DNA of 7,013 nt from assembly GCA_020724325.1 (NCBI GenBank), contig DYHC01000022.1:1-7013 (forward strand), in the 5' to 3' direction. Shown one piece after another: positions 6,900 through 7,013 of this stretch. Position 1 is the stretch's first letter. Each line of letters begins with the position of its first letter. The notes below the pieces were generated by a model, which saw only the letters and a program-made list of their open reading frames with translations, ran no database searches and was not told where the DNA came from. The DNA is from Melioribacter roseus. Lineage in GTDB: Bacteria; Bacteroidota; Ignavibacteria; Ignavibacteriales; Melioribacteraceae. A program made the position numbers and the translations under genes.

Positions 6900-6958
6900 T
6901 CGATTTTATTGATAAATCAAAATGAATATGCCGCGTTAAAGTTGTTGATTATAGGATA

Positions 6959-7013
6959 TTATTTCCTCCATTTCTGAACAATTGGATATCTTCTTCCGTA
7001 TCCGAATGCTTTA
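6959..7013 (-). CDS. Possible 3' end of an unidentified gene running in from the right edge
   Basis: The - strand frame ending with TAA at 6961-6959 is open to the right edge and reads KAFGYGRRYPIVQKWRK. The coding strand is purine-rich, as in the other genes of this window, and the peptide looks protein-like and basic. Seventeen codons are too few to prove coding or to name a family. If real, the gene lies upstream of korA on the same strand, with a 197-bp gap holding the candidate promoter. Confidence 0.35.
   Translation of the reverse strand, partial: KAFGYGRRYPIVQKWRK

Noticed and set aside
6909..6920. TTGATAAATCAA as an FNR box
   Set aside because: The FNR consensus has four bases between TTGAT and ATCAA but here there are two, so it is kept only as a weak observation and not listed as a feature.

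Overview
The window carries seven protein-coding genes or gene pieces in three transcription units. The organism looks like a low-GC Gram-negative bacterium. The Lol lipoprotein-export ABC genes imply an outer membrane. The two-subunit 2-oxoacid:ferredoxin oxidoreductase, with its gamma domain fused to alpha, points to an anaerobe or facultative anaerobe. The gene set and AT-rich style suggest the Bacteroidota/Chlorobiota/Ignavibacteria neighbourhood. That placement is an inference from gene content, because no rRNA or other marker is present.

Left part (1-1015, + strand): the 3' end of a LolC/LolE-type permease gene is followed after 2 bp by a complete lolD ATPase gene. Together they would form the inner-membrane machine that releases lipoproteins for transport to the outer membrane.

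1016-1246 is the gap between convergent genes. It has no gene, and its main content is a 69-bp nested palindrome (1145-1213) with a T-run on each outer side. It is probably a bidirectional terminator and possibly a dispersed repeat.

Middle part (1247-3738, - strand): an nrnA-like DHH-DHHA1 phosphoesterase gene is followed 8 bp later by an M17 leucyl aminopeptidase gene (pepA). The pepA ribosome-binding site is built over the nrnA stop codon. Both products finish degradation: one removes very short oligonucleotides or pAp, the other removes residues from short peptides.

3739-3886 is the gap between korB and nrnA. It holds a 101-bp imperfect inverted repeat ending in a seven-T tract on the - strand. 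Several mismatches of the DNA palindrome become G-U pairs only in - strand RNA. The structure therefore looks like a korAB terminator or an attenuator-like leader in front of nrnA.

Right part (3887-6761, - strand): korA (gamma-alpha fusion) and korB (beta) encode a 2-oxoglutarate-type ferredoxin oxidoreductase. The genes overlap by 11 bp. A very strong Shine-Dalgarno sequence places the korB start at 4930, 21 bases downstream of the first ATG of that frame. Upstream of korA, about 200 bp hold weak promoter and operator candidates. The last ~55 bases may be the 3' tail of another - strand gene.

Most of the window is conventional core metabolism, and I see no clearly new system in it. The observations most worth checking are the strand-asymmetric RNA structure between korB and nrnA, the nested palindrome at 1145-1213 and the korB start.
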